Part shown: positions 1-9,068 of the stretch, in pieces
Layout: every line of letters begins with the position of its first letter
Numbering within the stretch: position 1 is the stretch's first letter
From: Aquiflexum balticum DSM 16537
Lineage (GTDB): Bacteria; Bacteroidota; Bacteroidia; Cytophagales; Cyclobacteriaceae
Direction: 5' to 3'
Assembly: GCF_900176595.1 (NCBI RefSeq)
Contig: NZ_LT838813.1
Span: 1,426,001-1,490,000, forward strand
DNA length: 64,000 bases
Program-made: the position numbers and the translations under genes
Notes under the pieces: model-generated
What the model was told of the DNA's origin: nothing
The model's database searches: none
The model's input: only the letters and a program-made list of their open reading frames with translations

Positions 1-38
1 AGGGTTTTAAAAATTTTTGTGAATAGGAGTCAGATGGT

Positions 39-239
39 TTACGAATTTAGAATTTTCAACATGGCTTTATCATGTTCTTTAAATGCATTACTTGCTTTCA
101 AATGTTTTTCCATGGCATCCATATCTTCGCCATATACCGTTCCACTAAATTCCCATGCCCTTTCCATCATTCGGATAAATGCAGAAGGGTCATTCTGACG
201 GGTAAGCCGTCTTAATGCCCCAACATAATCAAATTTGGG
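39..239 (-). pseudogene. Fic-like protein, C-terminal remnant
   Basis: On the - strand a 66-codon open stretch ends in a stop at 39-41 and is closed upstream by an in-frame stop at 240-242, so it has no usable start. The translation contains DYVGALRRLTRQNDPSAFIR followed by MMERAWEF, and it ends near FKEHDKAMLKIL. This resembles the helical C-terminal tail of Fic/DOC-type proteins as I remember them. It is read as the 3' remnant of a deleted gene. The family call is by eye and uncertain; that it is a fragment is clear, because only stops bound it. Confidence 0.45.
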
Positions 240-245
240 TTAGGC

Positions 246-331
246 AAATATTTTCCATTAAAACGAAAATAATTACGAAAAAGGAAATTATTTTCCAGTA
301 AGACCATAATAATGGAAAATATTTTCCATTA
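246..331. promoter_or_regulatory. Cluster of palindromic operator-like sites
   Basis: Bases 310-331 form a perfect 22-bp palindrome with arms TAATGGAAAAT and ATTTTCCATTA. Further half-sites TTTTCCATTA (251-260) and TTTTCCAGTA (291-300) lie upstream with about 40-bp spacing. The cluster sits just upstream, on the - strand, of the Fic-like remnant, so it is plausibly the operator/promoter of that lost gene or of a deleted HTH antitoxin partner. No intact regulator is present next to it in this window. Confidence 0.45.
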
Positions 332-392
332 TAAATTACATAGTTCCCTGATTGAATTTTGGAAAAAACAAAAAATCCTAGCCGCTACATGC

Positions 393-2387
393 TTAAACCT
401 GACCGCTACCAGCCGCTACCTGTCTTTTAAAATTGATTAAAATCATGGTTCCATTGCTGACATCCTGCATCAAATTTCCATCAATCTGACGGGTAAGCAG
501 ATCAACCAACTGGGTACCAAAACCGGTGCCTCTAATTTTTGCATCCAAAGCCTTACCCACTCCATTATCTCTGATTTTCAGCTGAAAATTGTCCTCGCTC
601 AGACTTTCCAGACTTAACTCAATTTTTCCTTTTTCACCTTTGGGAAAAGCATACTTCAATGCATTGGTGAGCAGTTCATTGACAATCAATCCTAAAGGCA
701 CAGCCGTATCCACATCCATTTCAAGTTCCTTCATTTCAATATTGACTTTAATCCTATCGGTTTCATTGTAGGAGTCCAGGATATTGATGCAGAGGTTTTC
801 GAAATAATTCTTCATTTCAATAAAGGCCAAATGCTCGCTTTGATACAATTTTTGGTGCAAAATTCCCATGGAGTGGACCCTGTTCTGGCTGGCCAACATG
901 ACCTCCTGCATGGTAGGGTCATCCATTTTTGCAGACTGCAGGGCCAGTAAGCCTGACACTACTTCCAGGTTGTTTTTTACCCGGTGATGAATTTCCTTCA
1001 GCAATAAGACATTTTGATTGTTTTTTAATGAAAGCTCATGTTGGGTTTTGGTAAGGTCTCTGATTGTTTCATTTAATTGTTGGGTCCGAACTTCCACCTC
1101 CTGCTCCATCGCAAGGAAAAGCCTGCCATATTGATTGGTGATATAAATGTAAATACCCAAAGGATAACTGATATACAACAAAATCAGGTCAACATAATAT
1201 AGAAAAGTGCTCAGGGTAATGAGTTCAGCATTGACCATCCTGTTGACCAATAAGAAAACAGAAGTACCTATGGCTCCAAATGTCACATAAAGCGCCCCTC
1301 TATTTTTTTCCTTGATAGCTATGCGCATGATGATGACCATCAATACAATGACGGCAAGTATGATGGTCGCATCAAAAAGAATGAAATTGAAAACAGGAAT
1401 AAAATAATTAGCAGTCCTAAACAGTGCCAGCCAAACCAAGTGCCTGGTCCAATAAAATTTTTGTATTCTAAATAGAGAACTCAGAGAATAGGGTAAAAGG
1501 CCATAACCCAAACCAAAAGCAGTGGAATTTAAAATACTACTGAAAATGGGATTGGTAAAACCGTTGAGTTCAAAAAAGAGGAGTATATGGGCACAAATGG
1601 CCGCGCATAAAAAGAAAAAAGTGATGAGCGTAATCACCAGGTAAGGCTCCTCCTTACGGAATTTGAAATATAAAAGCACATGCAAGACCAAGAGAATAAA
1701 CAGTACTGCGACTATTACCGACAAGGTGGCAAAGCTGTTGGGATATCGAAAATCTGAAAATTTTGCCCGGACAGCTGAGGAAAAACCTATATCAAAACCC
1801 AGATTTTCTGCAAAGTACCTGAATATGTTAAAATTGTTTTTTGCCTGATGGTTTGAAAACCTGACTGCTAAGGTGTGGACATCCTTTGGGGTAATTTTCA
1901 AGGGCCTGTCCGGTGCATAATTGGGGGTATGGGTTTTTTCGAGTTTGCTGTCAGTTGAAAAATTTCCATAAGTTTCCACAAGCTCCCCATCAAGATATAT
2001 TTCTGCTGCCCCCCAAGAGTTGAAATACAGTCGTTCAATGGACTCAACGGTATTTGGATCGGCTGTAAAGGTAATCCGCCACCAACCAAAGCCCGACCAC
2101 AGGCTATCCGGCATTTGGTAAGCTTTTAGTCCTATAGGATTGATTTTATACCAATCAGAGTCATCAAAATCAGGATTAGCCCATTCCGGATTGTCGCCGG
2201 GCTGATATTTCCAATTTTCTTTGAATTTTAATTCCAGCAGGCCTTCCCTAAACAGGCTGCCATCTACATGCGGTTTTTGTGCATAGGAATCTAAAGTACT
2301 GAAATAGAATAAAATAAAGGCAGTGCCAATAAAGTATAGATATTTCAATACTTTATGTTTTAGATGAATTTTGGGTCGATACAGCAT
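393..2387 (-). CDS. Membrane sensor histidine kinase (7TM-DISM type, HisKA_2)
   Basis: A 664-residue predicted sensor kinase of the inner membrane. A signal-anchor (about 13-36) is followed by a periplasmic jelly-roll-like domain (about 50-200, with a WKYQPGDNPEW segment) of the kind that binds carbohydrate ligands. A block of about seven hydrophobic segments (about 215-420) and a short coiled coil come next. The phospho-acceptor region IHHRVKNNLE has its histidines at about 467-468, typical of HisKA_2/HWE-like kinases. The GHKL ATPase follows, with N-box NELLTNALKYAF and G-box DNGVGK. No receiver or output domain is attached, so it must signal to a separate regulator; none is adjacent. It is transcribed away from the enzyme cluster to its right. 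The family is clear; the ligand is unknown. Confidence 0.88.
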   Translation of the reverse strand: MLYRPKIHLKHKVLKYLYFIGTAFILFYFSTLDSYAQKPHVDGSLFREGLLELKFKENWKYQPGDNPEWANPDFDDSDWYKINPIGLKAYQMPDSLWSGFGWWRITFTADPNTVESIERLYFNSWGAAEIYLDGELVETYGNFSTDSKLEKTHTPNYAPDRPLKITPKDVHTLAVRFSNHQAKNNFNIFRYFAENLGFDIGFSSAVRAKFSDFRYPNSFATLSVIVAVLFILLVLHVLLYFKFRKEEPYLVITLITFFFLCAAICAHILLFFELNGFTNPIFSSILNSTAFGLGYGLLPYSLSSLFRIQKFYWTRHLVWLALFRTANYFIPVFNFILFDATIILAVIVLMVIIMRIAIKEKNRGALYVTFGAIGTSVFLLVNRMVNAELITLSTFLYYVDLILLYISYPLGIYIYITNQYGRLFLAMEQEVEVRTQQLNETIRDLTKTQHELSLKNNQNVLLLKEIHHRVKNNLEVVSGLLALQSAKMDDPTMQEVMLASQNRVHSMGILHQKLYQSEHLAFIEMKNYFENLCINILDSYNETDRIKVNIEMKELEMDVDTAVPLGLIVNELLTNALKYAFPKGEKGKIELSLESLSEDNFQLKIRDNGVGKALDAKIRGTGFGTQLVDLLTRQIDGNLMQDVSNGTMILINFKRQVAAGSGQV

Positions 2388-2547
2388 TACCCAAACATAA
2401 ATTTATTTTTTGAAATTTCAGGTAAAAATGACCTTTTGACGGTTAATTTTATATGAATTGGATTGGTGGTTTTTTTCAGAATCCCAATCTCATTGAAGAT
2501 CTATTTGTGTTCATCCAAAAAATGGAATTCCATTCTCTTTCAAATCT
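2388..2547. other. Divergent intergenic region
   Basis: Left half of the region between the - strand kinase and the + strand hydrolase. It should hold the kinase promoter, but I could not pick out a convincing Bacteroidota -7/-33 pair. The right half carries the dispersed element listed separately. Confidence 0.4.
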
Positions 2548-2608
2548 CTATCCGGAAAGAAATACCCTTCATTGGGGAAGAATTTTACCCATTTCGTCCT
2601 AAGCCAGA
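2548..2608 (+). repeat. Dispersed intergenic element, copy 1
   Basis: Contains TCCGGAAAGAAATACCC, then ATTGGGGAAG, then ATTTCGTCCTAAG. It matches six other copies in this window, all on the + strand. The copy ends 79 bp before the start codon of the following hydrolase. The central hairpin arm is degenerate in this copy (GAATTTTACCCATTTC), but the outer GGA/TCC pairing is kept. Confidence 0.75.
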
Positions 2609-2686
2609 GCAATGAAAACTATGAATTAACTAAATTATCGGAGTATGTAGGTTATCGACTATTTAAACAATTAAAAATAGAGAATC

Positions 2687-3736
2687 ATGAAACTTTCAAA
2701 AACACCCATTCTGATTATGTTTTTACTCGTGATGAGTTGTACCAATAATCAAATCAAGGACATCTCAATAGCTGATAGCAGCAGTTATTTCGATTATTCC
2801 AACAGCGAAGATCAAATTACAGGAGGAATCAAAATGATTCCTATCGAAACACCTAAAGGCACTTTCCATGTCTGGACCAAACGCATGGGCAACAATCCCA
2901 AAATGCGACTTTTATTGCTTCACGGGGGACCGGGCGCTACGCACGAGATTTTCGAAAACTTCGATGGTTACCTTCCCCATGCACAAATAGAGTACATTTA
3001 TTACGATCAACTCGAAAGTTACTACAGCGATCAACCCAACGATTCTTCGTTATGGACTATCGAGCACTTTGTTGAAGAAGTGGAACAAGTGCGCAAAGCC
3101 CTGAATCTTACCAATGATAATTTTTATCTGCTCGGTCAATCTTGGGGCGGCATTCTGGCCATGGAATATGCGCTGAAATACCAGGATAATTTAAAAGGTT
3201 TAATTATTTCTAACATGATGGCGAGCGTCCCTGAATATAACAAATACGCTGAGGAGGTTTTAGGCCCACAATTACCCGAAGAAGTTTTAAAAGAAATCAA
3301 AGAGTTTGAGGCCAAAGGAGATTTCGGTAATCCCCGGTATGCCGAATTGGTTCAACAACACTACTACACCCGGCACGTCCTGAGAAAACCTTTAGAGGAA
3401 TGGCCTGAATTCATTAACAGGACTTTTAAGCATCTCAATCCAAATATCTACATCTACATGCAAGGATACAGCGAATTTGGAATTACCGGAAATGCAAGTT
3501 TGAAAGGTTGGGATGTATCTGCAAGACTTGGAGAATTAAAAGTCCCCACTTTAATGTTGGGAGGAAAATATGATACCATGGATCCCAAATATATGGAGTG
3601 GATGAGCACCCAAGTGCAAAAAGGCCGTAGCGTTACCACAAATGGGAGTCACATATCGCATTACGATGATGCCGATGGCTATTTTTCCGGATTGATAAAA
3701 TTTATAAAAGATGTCGATGAGGGGAATTTTAATTGA
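2687..3736 (+). CDS. Proline iminopeptidase-like alpha/beta hydrolase, lipoprotein
   Basis: A 349-residue S33-type hydrolase predicted to release N-terminal proline or a related residue from peptides. It has a lipoprotein signal with lipobox Cys about residue 18 (LVMSC), an oxyanion motif HGGPG at 79-83 and the nucleophile elbow GQSWGG with Ser152. Candidate acid and base residues lie near GGKYDTMDP and GSHISHYDD. Length and motif spacing fit prolyl aminopeptidases; the lipid anchor places it on the cell surface or in the periplasm rather than the cytosol. It ends 1 bp before the next start codon (3738), so the two genes are probably cotranscribed. A dispersed element lies 79 bp upstream. Confidence 0.82.
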   Translation: MKLSKTPILIMFLLVMSCTNNQIKDISIADSSSYFDYSNSEDQITGGIKMIPIETPKGTFHVWTKRMGNNPKMRLLLLHGGPGATHEIFENFDGYLPHAQIEYIYYDQLESYYSDQPNDSSLWTIEHFVEEVEQVRKALNLTNDNFYLLGQSWGGILAMEYALKYQDNLKGLIISNMMASVPEYNKYAEEVLGPQLPEEVLKEIKEFEAKGDFGNPRYAELVQQHYYTRHVLRKPLEEWPEFINRTFKHLNPNIYIYMQGYSEFGITGNASLKGWDVSARLGELKVPTLMLGGKYDTMDPKYMEWMSTQVQKGRSVTTNGSHISHYDDADGYFSGLIKFIKDVDEGNFN

Positions 3737-3737
3737 A

Positions 3738-5060
3738 ATGAAACAAATAGCATTCTTATCTTCCTTTATCTTCATTATATATGCCTGTGGCAACAAAGAG
3801 ACCCAACTTTCTGACGAAACATTTTACATGCCTGCCGAATGGGAACCGCATGATGCGATCTGGCTTGGCTGGGAAAAGGACTCCACCTATAGATTTTATC
3901 CTTCCATTGGCAAAATCATCACAACGCTTCAGCCTCATGTAACAGTAAAAATCGCTTTCGACTCTGACAGTTTGAAGCAAACAGCGATTGCAAAGCTCAT
4001 TGAACTGGGTGTGGATACCACAGGAATCAAAATGTATGTTATGCCGGGTGAGCGATACTGGATCAGAGATCACGGGGCAGCTTTTCTTGTTAATGAAAAA
4101 GGTGAATTGGGCGTAGCTGATTTTAGCTGGGACAGTTATGGTTTACCGGGATTTTTAGATCTCAAATATGAAGGCAATAAGGACAGTATCAATTCCGCAT
4201 GGAAAAGGGACTTAGAGAAAAGATTGAAAACAGGCAGTGTGGACAGCTTGATGGCTTTCGCTGAGGGTGCCAAAATCATCAAAACCGAGGTCATCCACGA
4301 AGGTGGAGCCATTGAAGTCAATGGCAAAGGGACCTTGATTTTGTGTGAAGCAACGGTATTCCAAAGAAACCCTACCCTTACCAAAGAAAGGATTGAATCG
4401 GAATTCAAACGCGTATTGGGCGTGAGCAATATCATCTGGATGAAGGAAGGATTAGCGGATGATCCGCATTATTTTTATCGACGAATTTCGGGTGATTATG
4501 TAGGTGGTGGCACAGGCGGGCATACTGACGAATTTGTACGCTTTGTTAATCCAACTACCATTTTACTGGCATGGGTTGATGAAGCAGAAAAAGATCTGGA
4601 CCCCATCAGCAAAATGAATTATGAGCGTATGAAAGAGAATTACCAAATCCTCAAAAATGCCAAAGACCAGGATGGGAAACCTTTTACCATCATCAAAGTG
4701 CCCTTGCCTGATTTAATTACCCAAGAAGTGGTGATAAGAGAAGAATTGAAAAAGAATGGATTCACCTTAGACCTTTCAGCCGAAATATTTATCCCTTCCG
4801 AAGCAGTGCATGTAGGGGATACTTTACTTAGGGTTCCTGCAGCAAGTTATTTTAATTATTTGGTGACCAATGGCTTGGTACTTTTGCCAAGTTATACCGC
4901 CATGGGTTCTTCCAAAGAAAAAGAAGACGCTGTGCGGGAGATTTTCGAGCAGCAATTTCCGGGACGAAAGATTGTATTCTTTGATGTCATGATGCAAAAC
5001 TGGCGTGGTGGAGGAATCCACTGCAGTACCCAACAGCAACCGGAAAGAATATCCAACTGA
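3738..5060 (+). CDS. Agmatine deiminase-family (PAD-type) lipoprotein
   Basis: A 440-residue guanidino-group-modifying enzyme. I chose the ATG at 3738 because it gives a clean lipoprotein signal with lipobox IIYAC (Cys17) and directly follows the upstream stop; an open extension begins at 3711 but would overlap that gene. Family hallmarks are PAEWEPHDAIWLGW at the N-terminus, HEGGAIEVNG, GGGTGGHTDEF and the C-terminal GGGIHCSTQQQP with catalytic Cys429. Known members hydrolyse agmatine to N-carbamoylputrescine or deiminate peptidyl-arginine. The lipid anchor and neighbouring peptidases favour an extracytoplasmic substrate, but that is inference. Confidence 0.85.
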   Translation: MKQIAFLSSFIFIIYACGNKETQLSDETFYMPAEWEPHDAIWLGWEKDSTYRFYPSIGKIITTLQPHVTVKIAFDSDSLKQTAIAKLIELGVDTTGIKMYVMPGERYWIRDHGAAFLVNEKGELGVADFSWDSYGLPGFLDLKYEGNKDSINSAWKRDLEKRLKTGSVDSLMAFAEGAKIIKTEVIHEGGAIEVNGKGTLILCEATVFQRNPTLTKERIESEFKRVLGVSNIIWMKEGLADDPHYFYRRISGDYVGGGTGGHTDEFVRFVNPTTILLAWVDEAEKDLDPISKMNYERMKENYQILKNAKDQDGKPFTIIKVPLPDLITQEVVIREELKKNGFTLDLSAEIFIPSEAVHVGDTLLRVPAASYFNYLVTNGLVLLPSYTAMGSSKEKEDAVREIFEQQFPGRKIVFFDVMMQNWRGGGIHCSTQQQPERISN

Positions 5061-5129
5061 AATGACAATAATTAAAACGGGGAAACCAATGACCGAACCA
5101 ATTTGGCATCAAAAACAAATTAATTAATC

Positions 5130-5891
5130 ATGAATGATAAAGTCGCATTGATAACAGGTGCCAGCAGTGGCATTGGCAGAGCAACAGCACATGCTTTTGC
5201 AAGAAAAGGTGCAAACGTAGTAGTAGCTGCCAGAAGAGCAGCAGAACTCGATGAATTGGTAAAGGAAATTGAAGCAAATGGTGGAAAAGCAAGTGCAATT
5301 GTTACCGATGTTTCAAAAGCTACTGAGGTGGAGCGCATGGTGGCGCATGCCATCAACGTATTTGGGCGAGTTGACTTTGCTGTGAACAATGCAGGCATAG
5401 AAGGAAATTTTGGCAGTGTTACCGACCTTTTGGAAGCCGATTGGGATCAAGTGATGGACATCAACCTCAAAGGTGTATTCCTCTGCATGAAGTATGAAGC
5501 CAGAGCCATGCTTCCTGCTGCCAATGGTGGGGCCATAGTGAATATTGGTTCTGTCAATTCTTTTCTGGGTTTTCCAACCGGATCCGCTTATGTCACCTCT
5601 AAGCATGGCCTGATTGGACTCACTTCAAGTGTTTCGGCTGAATTGGGGCCAAAGGGAATTCGGGTAAATCTATTATGCCCGGGAGTGGTGGATACACCCA
5701 TGCACCGACGATTGCGGGGAATAGCAGGTGATGATTTGTATGACAAGGGCTTGCTCCCAACGGTTCACTTGCAAAGAGCTGCACAACCTGAGGAAATCGC
5801 CAAATCCATTGTATTCCTTTGTTCTGATGACTCAAGTTATATCACAGGATCAACCCTTCTCGCGGATGGTGGACTGACGCTCACTTTATAA
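5130..5891 (+). CDS. Short-chain dehydrogenase/reductase
   Basis: A 253-residue classical SDR. It shows the TGASSGIG dinucleotide-binding loop at about 10-17, NNAG at about 87-90, the catalytic Ser in IVNIGSVNS, and YVTSK (Tyr/Lys pair) about 153-157. The C-terminus ITGSTLLADGG is typical of the FabG-like group. AARRA after the first beta strand suggests NADP(H) preference. It has no signal peptide and is cytoplasmic. It lies 69 bp after the deiminase-family gene and 40 bp before an epimerase-like reductase, consistent with one transcript. The substrate cannot be inferred. Confidence 0.9.
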   Translation: MNDKVALITGASSGIGRATAHAFARKGANVVVAARRAAELDELVKEIEANGGKASAIVTDVSKATEVERMVAHAINVFGRVDFAVNNAGIEGNFGSVTDLLEADWDQVMDINLKGVFLCMKYEARAMLPAANGGAIVNIGSVNSFLGFPTGSAYVTSKHGLIGLTSSVSAELGPKGIRVNLLCPGVVDTPMHRRLRGIAGDDLYDKGLLPTVHLQRAAQPEEIAKSIVFLCSDDSSYITGSTLLADGGLTLTL

Positions 5892-5931
5892 TAATTTCAA
5901 TCATTTAATCAATTTTAAAGCAACATCAATC

Positions 5932-6870
5932 ATGAAAAAAGTAGGCATCATCGGGGGTTCCGGCTTTATTGGAAGCTACAACACCCAAAAGTTTTTGAAT
6001 GAAGGATACAAGGTAAAAGTATCTACCACAGACCTTTCCAAAAAGGAAAAGTATGAACATTTGCTTGGTCTCAAAAATGCTGAGAACCTCGAAATCGCTC
6101 AATTGGATGTGGAAAACAAACAGGAGCTTATTGATTTTTTGAAAGACTGCGACATTGTAATTCACGGAGGAACCCCCTTTCAATTGGATGTGAAAGACCT
6201 TCAGAAAGAATTGTTTGACCCGACCATCAAGGGTACCGAAAACTTTCTTGAGGCAGTCTTGAAGACTCCGGGAATTGAAAAAGTTGTGTTCATTGCATCC
6301 GTGGCGGCTTACAACACCAACTTTCCATTTTTACCTTCTGGAAAAAAGGAAGGTGACCAAATCAATGAAGATGATGCGCCATTTATGAGCGAAGAGGGCA
6401 TTCCTTATGCCCAGGCAAAGTTTATCGCTAATCAGGCCGTCAATAAATTCATCGCAGACCACCCTGATCTAAGTTTTGAAATTACTTCTGTTTCACCGAC
6501 GGGTGTAATGGGGAAATCTCTGTCAAACCGACAGGATTCCACTTCAACGGGTATACAATTTCTGTTTAAAAATAAAATTGCCCCCAACCCTTTTATACAA
6601 ATGATCTATGATATGGATGTATTATGGGCATTGGTAGATGTAGAAGATGTTGCCGAAGCGATTTTCAAAGCGGCTACTACCAAAAACATCCATGGAAAAA
6701 ACTATCTCTTGTCTGGTGAAAGTTACAGGGTTTCAGATGTTACATTGATGCTCAACAATCAACCTCCAATAGGCAAGCCTGAAATTGTTTACAGTTCTGC
6801 TTTGGCAACAAAGGACTTGGGAATAGCATTTAAGCCTGTCAGCATTCCTTTGAATAACTATTCCTCCTAA
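5932..6870 (+). CDS. NAD-dependent epimerase/dihydroflavonol-4-reductase-like protein
   Basis: A 312-residue extended SDR with GGSGFIGSY at residues 6-15, the active-site Tyr-Lys in YAQAK (about 160-164), and an upstream Ser region VFIASVAAYN. It is cytoplasmic, and length and order of motifs fit the NAD(P)-dependent epimerase/DFR group. The next gene starts 4 bp after its stop, so the pair is likely translationally linked. Confidence 0.85.
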   Translation: MKKVGIIGGSGFIGSYNTQKFLNEGYKVKVSTTDLSKKEKYEHLLGLKNAENLEIAQLDVENKQELIDFLKDCDIVIHGGTPFQLDVKDLQKELFDPTIKGTENFLEAVLKTPGIEKVVFIASVAAYNTNFPFLPSGKKEGDQINEDDAPFMSEEGIPYAQAKFIANQAVNKFIADHPDLSFEITSVSPTGVMGKSLSNRQDSTSTGIQFLFKNKIAPNPFIQMIYDMDVLWALVDVEDVAEAIFKAATTKNIHGKNYLLSGESYRVSDVTLMLNNQPPIGKPEIVYSSALATKDLGIAFKPVSIPLNNYSS

Positions 6871-6874
6871 AAAA

Positions 6875-7540
6875 GTGAAAAATAACAATCCGTCTACCCG
6901 CCGAGATTTTATTAAATCAGCCGCAGTTATTTCTTCAGGCACATTTGGCCTGTCTATGATTCCAAACCCGATCTATGCCTCAGAAATCCCGACCGAAAAT
7001 CGGATTAATGTGATGGGTCCCAGAGAAGGTTTTTCACTTCATATCGGAACCTTGCTATCCATGATGACCTGGATGCGGGATGTGATTTTGATGCCTGTCA
7101 GAGGGATGAGCGTGGAACAACTGGATTTTTTGCTTGATGAAAACTCCAACTCCATAGGCGCCATGTTGCTCCATTTGGCTGCCACGGAGCGGTTTTATCA
7201 GATCCATACTTTCGAGGGAAAGGAATGGGGAGATTTTAGTAAGGAAGATTTAGATCGCTTTGAGGTAGCAATGAACCTTGGTGACGAAGCCCGAAAAACC
7301 ATCAAGGGCAATACGTTCAACTACTACCTTGAAATCATGACGGAAGTAAGGGAAAACACCATCAGGGAATTTAAGAAAAGAGACGACAGTTGGCTGATGG
7401 CGGTAGATGAAGAATGGCCTTGGGGACCTACCAATAACTATTGCAAGTGGTTTCATGTCTGTGAACATGAGTCCAACCATAACGGTCAATTCAAGTACAT
7501 CAAAACCAGGCTACCGGGAGGTAAATTCAGTAGGGGGTAA
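6875..7540 (+). CDS. Tat-exported DinB/DUF664-like protein
   Basis: A 221-residue protein whose only well-placed start is GTG at 6875. The N-terminus STRRDFIKSAAVIS is a twin-arginine signal, so it is predicted to be exported folded, probably with a metal. The mature part is an all-helical DinB-fold candidate with spaced histidines in MLLHLAATERF and FHVCEHESNHNGQF, positions that bind a divalent metal in DinB/YfiT-like proteins. The family function is poorly defined (S-transferases, hydrolases and thiol-dependent enzymes are known). It follows the epimerase-like gene by 4 bp. Signal call good, enzymatic role unknown. Confidence 0.7.
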   Translation: MKNNNPSTRRDFIKSAAVISSGTFGLSMIPNPIYASEIPTENRINVMGPREGFSLHIGTLLSMMTWMRDVILMPVRGMSVEQLDFLLDENSNSIGAMLLHLAATERFYQIHTFEGKEWGDFSKEDLDRFEVAMNLGDEARKTIKGNTFNYYLEIMTEVRENTIREFKKRDDSWLMAVDEEWPWGPTNNYCKWFHVCEHESNHNGQFKYIKTRLPGGKFSRG

Positions 7541-7601
7541 GGGGGGATTGAAAAAAAAGACATGTTTACTACAAAAAAATCTAGATCCTAATATATCCTC
7601 A

Positions 7602-8942
7602 ATGAAAATAAAAACTACAACCCTCGCCATCATTGCATTAATCAATGTACTTTCTTTTCAGCTTTTGGCACAAAAAAGCAATTACAACGAATTGATTGTC
7701 CAAAAAGCCAACCTGATAGAGCAAAAAGTAATTGCTTGGCGACAGGACATTCATCAAAACCCGGAATTAGGAAATCGGGAGTTTCGTACTGCCGAACTCG
7801 TTGCCAAACATTTACGATCGCTTGGTATGGAAGTAAAAACCAAGATTGCTTTTACAGGGGTAGTGGGTATTTTAAAAGGTGATAAACCTGGGCCTGTTAT
7901 AGCCTTAAGAGCAGATATGGATGCTTTGCCTATAGAGGAAATAAATGATTTGCCTTTTGCCTCTAAAGTAAAAACGATATATAACGGCCAAGAAACAGGT
8001 GTGATGCATGCTTGTGGGCATGATGGGCATGTGGCCATTTTAATGGGTGTTGCTGAAATATTGGCTGGAATGAAAAAAGATTTGAAAGGCACCGTAATAT
8101 TTATTTTTCAACCAGCAGAAGAAGGCGCACCTAAAGGTGAAGAAGGTGGGGCAGAATTAATGGTGAAAGAAGGCGTATTGGAAAATCATAAAGTGGATGT
8201 GATTTTCGGATTGCATTTGCTCTCTCAATTGGAAGTAGGTAAAATTTCTTATCGCCCTGCCGGAGCAATGGCTGGCGTTGCAGACTTTAAGATTACTGTA
8301 AATGGAAAGGGCAGTCATGGGTCACAACCATGGTTTTCAGTTGATCCGGTTTTGGTTGCTTCTCAAATCGTAGTCAATCTCCAACAAATTGTCAGCAGAA
8401 ATGTGAACCTTACGGAAAATGCCGCGGCGGTAACGGTTGGCGCTATTAATGGTGGTAACCGTGCTAATGTTATTCCTACAAAAGTGGAGCTGATTGGTGA
8501 TGTAAGGTCTTTCAGCAACGAGGATGCAACTTTGATTTACAGCCGTATCAAACAAATTGCAGAAAAAACAGCGGAAGCAGCAGGAGCAACAGCAGTGGTT
8601 GAGTTGCCTTACCAAACTCGTTACCCTGTAACATTTAATAATGTGGAGCTGACAAAGTCCATGCTTCCTTCCCTCCAAAAATCTGCAGGAATTGAAAACA
8701 CATTACTGGTGCCCGCTATGACCGGTGCAGAAGATTTTTCATTCTTTGCTCAGGAAGTGCCCGGTTTGTTCTTTTTTGTAGGGGGAATGCCAAAAGGGCA
8801 AGACCCTATGACAGCAGCACCACATCATTCTCCTGAATTTATAATCGACGACAATTCATTTAAATTAGGTGTCATTGCTTTTTGTAATCTGGTATTTGAC
8901 TATGCGGAGAAGAATAAAAATTGGACTTTAGAAAGTCATTGA
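7602..8942 (+). CDS. M20-family amidohydrolase, exported
   Basis: A 446-residue metallo-amidohydrolase of the IAA-amino-acid/hippurate hydrolase group (M20D). I chose ATG 7602 because it begins a signal peptide ending LLAQ; the open frame continues upstream to 7407 but that part overlaps the previous gene. Metal-site motifs are MHACGHDGH (Cys138, His140), PAEEGAPKGEEGG, GLHLLSQLE, GSHGSQPW of the dimerisation domain, and MTGAEDFSFFA plus HHSPEF near the C-terminus. It should hydrolyse N-acyl amino acids or small peptides in the periplasm. The 60-bp spacing to the upstream gene allows cotranscription. Confidence 0.88.
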   Translation: MKIKTTTLAIIALINVLSFQLLAQKSNYNELIVQKANLIEQKVIAWRQDIHQNPELGNREFRTAELVAKHLRSLGMEVKTKIAFTGVVGILKGDKPGPVIALRADMDALPIEEINDLPFASKVKTIYNGQETGVMHACGHDGHVAILMGVAEILAGMKKDLKGTVIFIFQPAEEGAPKGEEGGAELMVKEGVLENHKVDVIFGLHLLSQLEVGKISYRPAGAMAGVADFKITVNGKGSHGSQPWFSVDPVLVASQIVVNLQQIVSRNVNLTENAAAVTVGAINGGNRANVIPTKVELIGDVRSFSNEDATLIYSRIKQIAEKTAEAAGATAVVELPYQTRYPVTFNNVELTKSMLPSLQKSAGIENTLLVPAMTGAEDFSFFAQEVPGLFFFVGGMPKGQDPMTAAPHHSPEFIIDDNSFKLGVIAFCNLVFDYAEKNKNWTLESH

Positions 8943-9068
8943 TTGATAAGGGAAAAAGCATGATCCAATTCTATTGGATATCGATGAGAATAATGCATTA
9001 ACTATAAATTAAGAACTAAATAATTGCTCTTGGATTTTTCATTGCCGGGAGGACCAGAAAATAAGAAA

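Noticed and set aside
7407-7601. N-terminal extension of the M20 amidohydrolase frame
   Set aside because: Overlaps the upstream DinB-like gene; ATG 7602 begins a clear signal peptide.
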